Positions 61,389 to 64,000 of a stretch of 64,000 nucleotides of DNA are shown piece after piece; positions within the stretch are counted from its first letter, which is position 1; every line of letters starts with the position of its first letter. Position numbers and translations under genes: made by a program. The notes beneath the pieces were generated by a model. It saw only the letters and a program-made list of their open reading frames with translations, was not told the DNA's origin and did no database searches. Origin of the DNA: Hoplostethus atlanticus (taxonomy: Eukaryota; Chordata; Actinopteri; Trachichthyiformes; Trachichthyidae); NCBI GenBank assembly GCA_034670405.1, contig JAXDDX010000072.1, positions 1,364,001 to 1,428,000 of the forward strand, written 5' to 3'.

Positions 61389-62523
61389 GCGTGTGCGCGC
61401 GCGCAGGACATTACCATTAAAACGGAGCACTACCATGAAATCCTGGCCAAGGGAGAGCTGGTGTACCTGACGTCGGACTCTCCCAATGTGCTGACTGAGC
61501 TGGACCGCACCAAGGCTTACGTGATAGGAGGCCTGGTGGACCACAACCACCATAAGGTACGTCAGAGCGGCATGACCAGGGTGATTTGAGATTGGTTCCA
61601 GTTTTGATTGTCTTTATCGGTTCGCTTTGCAGGGAATCACCTTTGAAAGGGCGAAGGAGCTGGGGATCGATCACGCCCAGCTTCCTCTGAGCAGCTTTGT
61701 CAAGATGAACAGTCGGAAAGTACTGGCAGTCAACCACGGTGAGGACCAGGCTTAGACCCATGAATTATGGGACCTAGCCCAGTTAGTCCTCCACCTCCTG
61801 ATATGATGCAGTTTGATTGATTTATATATTAATTGCGCATCCATAATACACTGACTAAAATGATGTATGAATGTTTTATTATCCTGGATTTCAGTGGAGA
61901 GTTTTAGTGTCCCATCCCGATTCTTGGGGGAAACACTGAATATTTAGTATGGCATGAAAATTGTCAAATTTAAGACATTTAAATTATTGGTATTGGCCTT
62001 AAACATCTTGTACTGGTCAAACCTTAGCGAGGACTCTAAATTAAGTCCGCTAAATTAATTCATACACAGTTTTGATTAAAAGTTACAATTTTTGCAACTG
62101 AAGTCAGCCAGGTCTATTGGTATGACTTCCCTGCTCTGTCCACATCCAGCTCACTGTTGGCCACACCCACATGACACGCCCACAGCAAATGGTATACACC
62201 CCAAACGTCCACAACATCATTGAAAAGTACATTTCTGGCCGACGAAAAAGTTGCATAGTACAGCTTTAATATCCATAGAGGGTTCATATATATAATATAA
62301 CTTTTTAAAATGTGTATGCTCTGTTGCAGTGTTCGAGATCATCCTGGCGTATCTGGAGAAAGGCAGCTGGCAGGAGGCCTTCTTCACCATCCTGCCTCAG
62401 AGGAAAGGAGCGGTGGCCGTTGATCCGGACGGAACAGCCGTTCAGGAGAAGGAGGACGAAGATTCAGACAGTGACTCTGACACCAACACACCGGACCAAA
62501 AGGAGGGAAGAAAAAGACCTTGA
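58678..62523 (+). CDS. trmt10a: tRNA (guanine-9-N1)-methyltransferase TRMT10A
   Basis: Seven exons join in phase: 58678-58865, 60458-60623, 60811-60882, 60974-61048, 61407-61556, 61633-61738 and 62330-62523 (stop TGA). They give 316 residues, close to the mammalian length of about 340. The enzyme uses S-adenosylmethionine to methylate N1 of guanine 9 in tRNAs, in nucleus and cytoplasm, through a SPOUT-type knotted fold. Visible family features: a basic N-terminal segment ([20 protein letters not shown]), [84 protein letters not shown] and [15 protein letters not shown]. The C terminus is an acidic serine/aspartate tail. ATG 58678 is the first in frame. The first 45 residues are unlike mammalian ones. 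Intron 1 holds a LINE fragment, and exon 5 has an acceptor directly after a (GT)n(GC)n run. Confidence 0.95.
58925..60075 (-). mobile_element. 5'-truncated L2-clade LINE fragment in trmt10a intron 1
   Basis: On the minus strand, about 59530-60050 encodes the C-terminal part of a non-LTR reverse transcriptase: [38 protein letters not shown] and [16 protein letters not shown]. The 3' UTR follows towards 58925, with the familiar fish L2 block gtaagtcgctttggataaaa and a final tgtaatg-type tail. The frame is broken where a foreign segment replaces the expected CNSLLAGLP-like loop (59670-59710). It lacks the 5' part and is inactive. Confidence 0.85.
59670..59710 (+). other. 41 bp copy of trmt10a exon 1 sequence inside the LINE
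   Basis: This stretch equals 58721-58760 of trmt10a exon 1 (the part encoding [14 protein letters not shown]) apart from one extra A in a poly-A run. It is followed by a short direct duplication of agtccaggcggt. See the findings. Confidence 0.9.
60076..60457. other. remainder of trmt10a intron 1
   Basis: Open frames on the minus strand here are continuous with the LINE frame by chance but show no reverse-transcriptase words. The origin of the sequence was not recognised. Confidence 0.4.
61095..61350. mobile_element. MITE rich in AGGAAC/GTTCC words, trmt10a intron 4
   Basis: Alternating caggaacct, gttccccaaaa, caggaacttttt and gttcctaagg words form imperfect inverted repeats across 250 bp. 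Such sequence is a common short fish transposon. Exact ends are uncertain. Confidence 0.5.
61355..61406. repeat. (GT)n(GC)n run forming the intron end before trmt10a exon 5
   Basis: GT repeats grade through GTGC into GCGCGC and end directly in the CAG acceptor at 61404-61406. No pyrimidine tract separates them. Confidence 0.92.
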
Positions 62524-64000
62524 CTCAAGCCAAACTCCAGAAAGAAAGATTGGACATGTGATATTATGGGAATGAAAATAATATGAAAATGTTTGGATTT
62601 ATTGAACTGCCTGCCAAGATTTATACCCAAGATCTGTTGCAAAGGCTCATCATTTTTGTTGATTCTAATCTCTACTTTTTTTTTTACCAGGTATTTATTG
62701 ATATAAGAGATGTTGCTTTTGCCTTCTTTCTTGGGTGATAATTTAGTTTGAGTGTTTATATGAAGTGGAAAAATTCCGTTGTCCCCTGAACTTTGGCTGG
62801 CAGGTCATATTGTTCTTTTCATTAAAATGAAAATCACGGTTTTATTTAGCAGTAGTCTTCATTTTGTGAATCATTACATAGCTCGCTGCCATGAGTCCAA
62901 GAGAACATGCAGATTTGATGGCATGTCATGCTGTCCTTTAGCTTAGAGTCCGCTACAGCAGTCAGACTAAAATGCAGCAATTCCAGGGAAATTCCATGGA
63001 AATTCCATGGAAATTTCTTATTGCAGACAGGGGAAGTGAGGGAATTTGATTAAGTTCTCAGCAGGGAATTTTACAAAATTGGTGACTTTACAGGAGTATA
63101 GTAGAATATATTTTCCAACTAGTACAATCTGACCATAATATATCTGTGGGGGGGTTCATAGGGTTATTGTTCAATAGCAATAAATCAAAGATTATTTCAC
63201 CAACCGCTGAGATTTCTGGCTTTAAAAACTTTCTGGCACATACTGTTTTGGATTTCTGCTCTAATTAGCTAGCTTACTCTTTTGTGAAAATGTGACTAAT
63301 ATGTATGTCCATTACAGGCCATAGACTGCTCATGATGTTGCATTTCCTACTCTGTGATAGGTCAGTAAAAGTCATTGATTACTTGATGGCCCTTTTAAGT
63401 AGTGATGGCGAGATGAAGCTTCTCGAAGCATTGAAGCATTCCAGCCAAATGGGTTGAAAATGGGTTCATTTCTCGAGGCTTCAAGTGCACACTACGGCCA
63501 CCTGCTGGTCTAAAGAAATTAGAGCAGGCAAGACTGGCAGCACAGCGATGTGTGCAAAGCATGGGCCACTAAAGGCCAATGAATTAAACCGCTGATGTAA
63601 TCAACTTTTTAAAAAAAATGAAATTACTGCATAATGTATATATTCATATCATGCTATAAAACCATAAATGAACAAAAATCATCGGTTCAGTAATGCCGTA
63701 GAAATGTCTCCATGCGCTCTGTAACTTAATTTAGTTTGGTGGCAAAGCCTGTAGCTGTACCACTCATAGTGTGCTTCAGTAGACATGACAGTAATGGGTT
63801 CGAATCTGGCATGTGAATAAAATGTTACTTATTTATGATGCAGCATATCATTATATGGCTTGTTATTATAATGCTATGATTAGTAAAGGGACAAATGTAC
63901 CAGTTGTATAGTCCACTGGTGTAATTATCAGTACGATAAGATTTAAATATAGCTACAGAAGGACAAGGCAACCCACGAATTATGGGGGCACTTTCTTTCC
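62524..64000. other. trmt10a 3' UTR and downstream flank
   Basis: A polyadenylation signal ATTAAA is at 62821-62826, about 300 bp after the stop. Further on is a triple aaattccatgg repeat near 62985-63020, and an interspersed repeat around 63395-63530 (gatgaagcttctcgaagcattgaagca, cacctgctggtct). A weak tRNA-like segment with gggttcgaatc (B-box-like) lies near 63798. No gene is seen. Confidence 0.5.

Noticed and set aside
1-64000. CRISPR arrays, prophage or bacterial operons
   Set aside because: Tandem repeats are micro/minisatellites without regular unique spacers, and all genes are split vertebrate genes.

Overview
The window is vertebrate genomic DNA, almost certainly from a ray-finned (percomorph-like) fish. 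It shows split genes with GT/AG introns, fish-type NLR exons of 174 bp, Tc1/mariner and L2-clade transposon remains, a tRNA-derived SINE, and many short TIR elements and microsatellites. No bacterial, plasmid or CRISPR features are present. All gene models were built by hand from splice sites and reading phase; no alignment or database search was possible.

Layout. (1) 1-11873 (+): the last 15 coding exons of focad (focadhesin), ending in a short last exon. (2) 12598-20434 (-): a complete seven-exon hacd4, tail to tail with focad. The FOCAD-HACD4 pairing is the arrangement known from human 9p21. One hacd4 intron carries a 2.4 kb nest of inverted-repeat transposons. (3) About 20.5-30.4 kb: gene-poor DNA with repeats and microsatellites. 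(4) 30726-35332 (+): a large C4orf54-like gene, read in two long open frames separated by a short frame-broken interval. (5) About 35.3-44.1 kb: repeats, including a TTAA-flanked foldback element whose sister copy lies in focad. (6) 44106-53403 (+): a fish-type NLR (FISNA-NACHT-LRR-B30.2) immune gene. It has a decayed Tc1 element in an early intron, a recent tandem duplication of one LRR exon plus intron, and two independent single-base frame lesions. (7) About 53.4-58.7 kb: a SINE and an unidentified coding-like fragment. (8) 58678-62523 (+): a complete seven-exon trmt10a (tRNA m1G9 methyltransferase) with an L2-type LINE fragment in intron 1. (9) To 64000: 3' flank and repeats.

The genes do not form a pathway. 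focad/hacd4 is one conserved block and c4orf54/trmt10a another (neighbours at human 4q23), with a rapidly evolving NLR gene inserted in the second. The most interesting observations are a 41 bp piece matching trmt10a exon 1 embedded in the LINE of its own intron, the double frame break in the NLR, the frame-broken junction in c4orf54, (TG)n tracts beside splice acceptors in three separate genes, and several long perfect or near-perfect palindromes. I found no evidence for a wholly new biological system.
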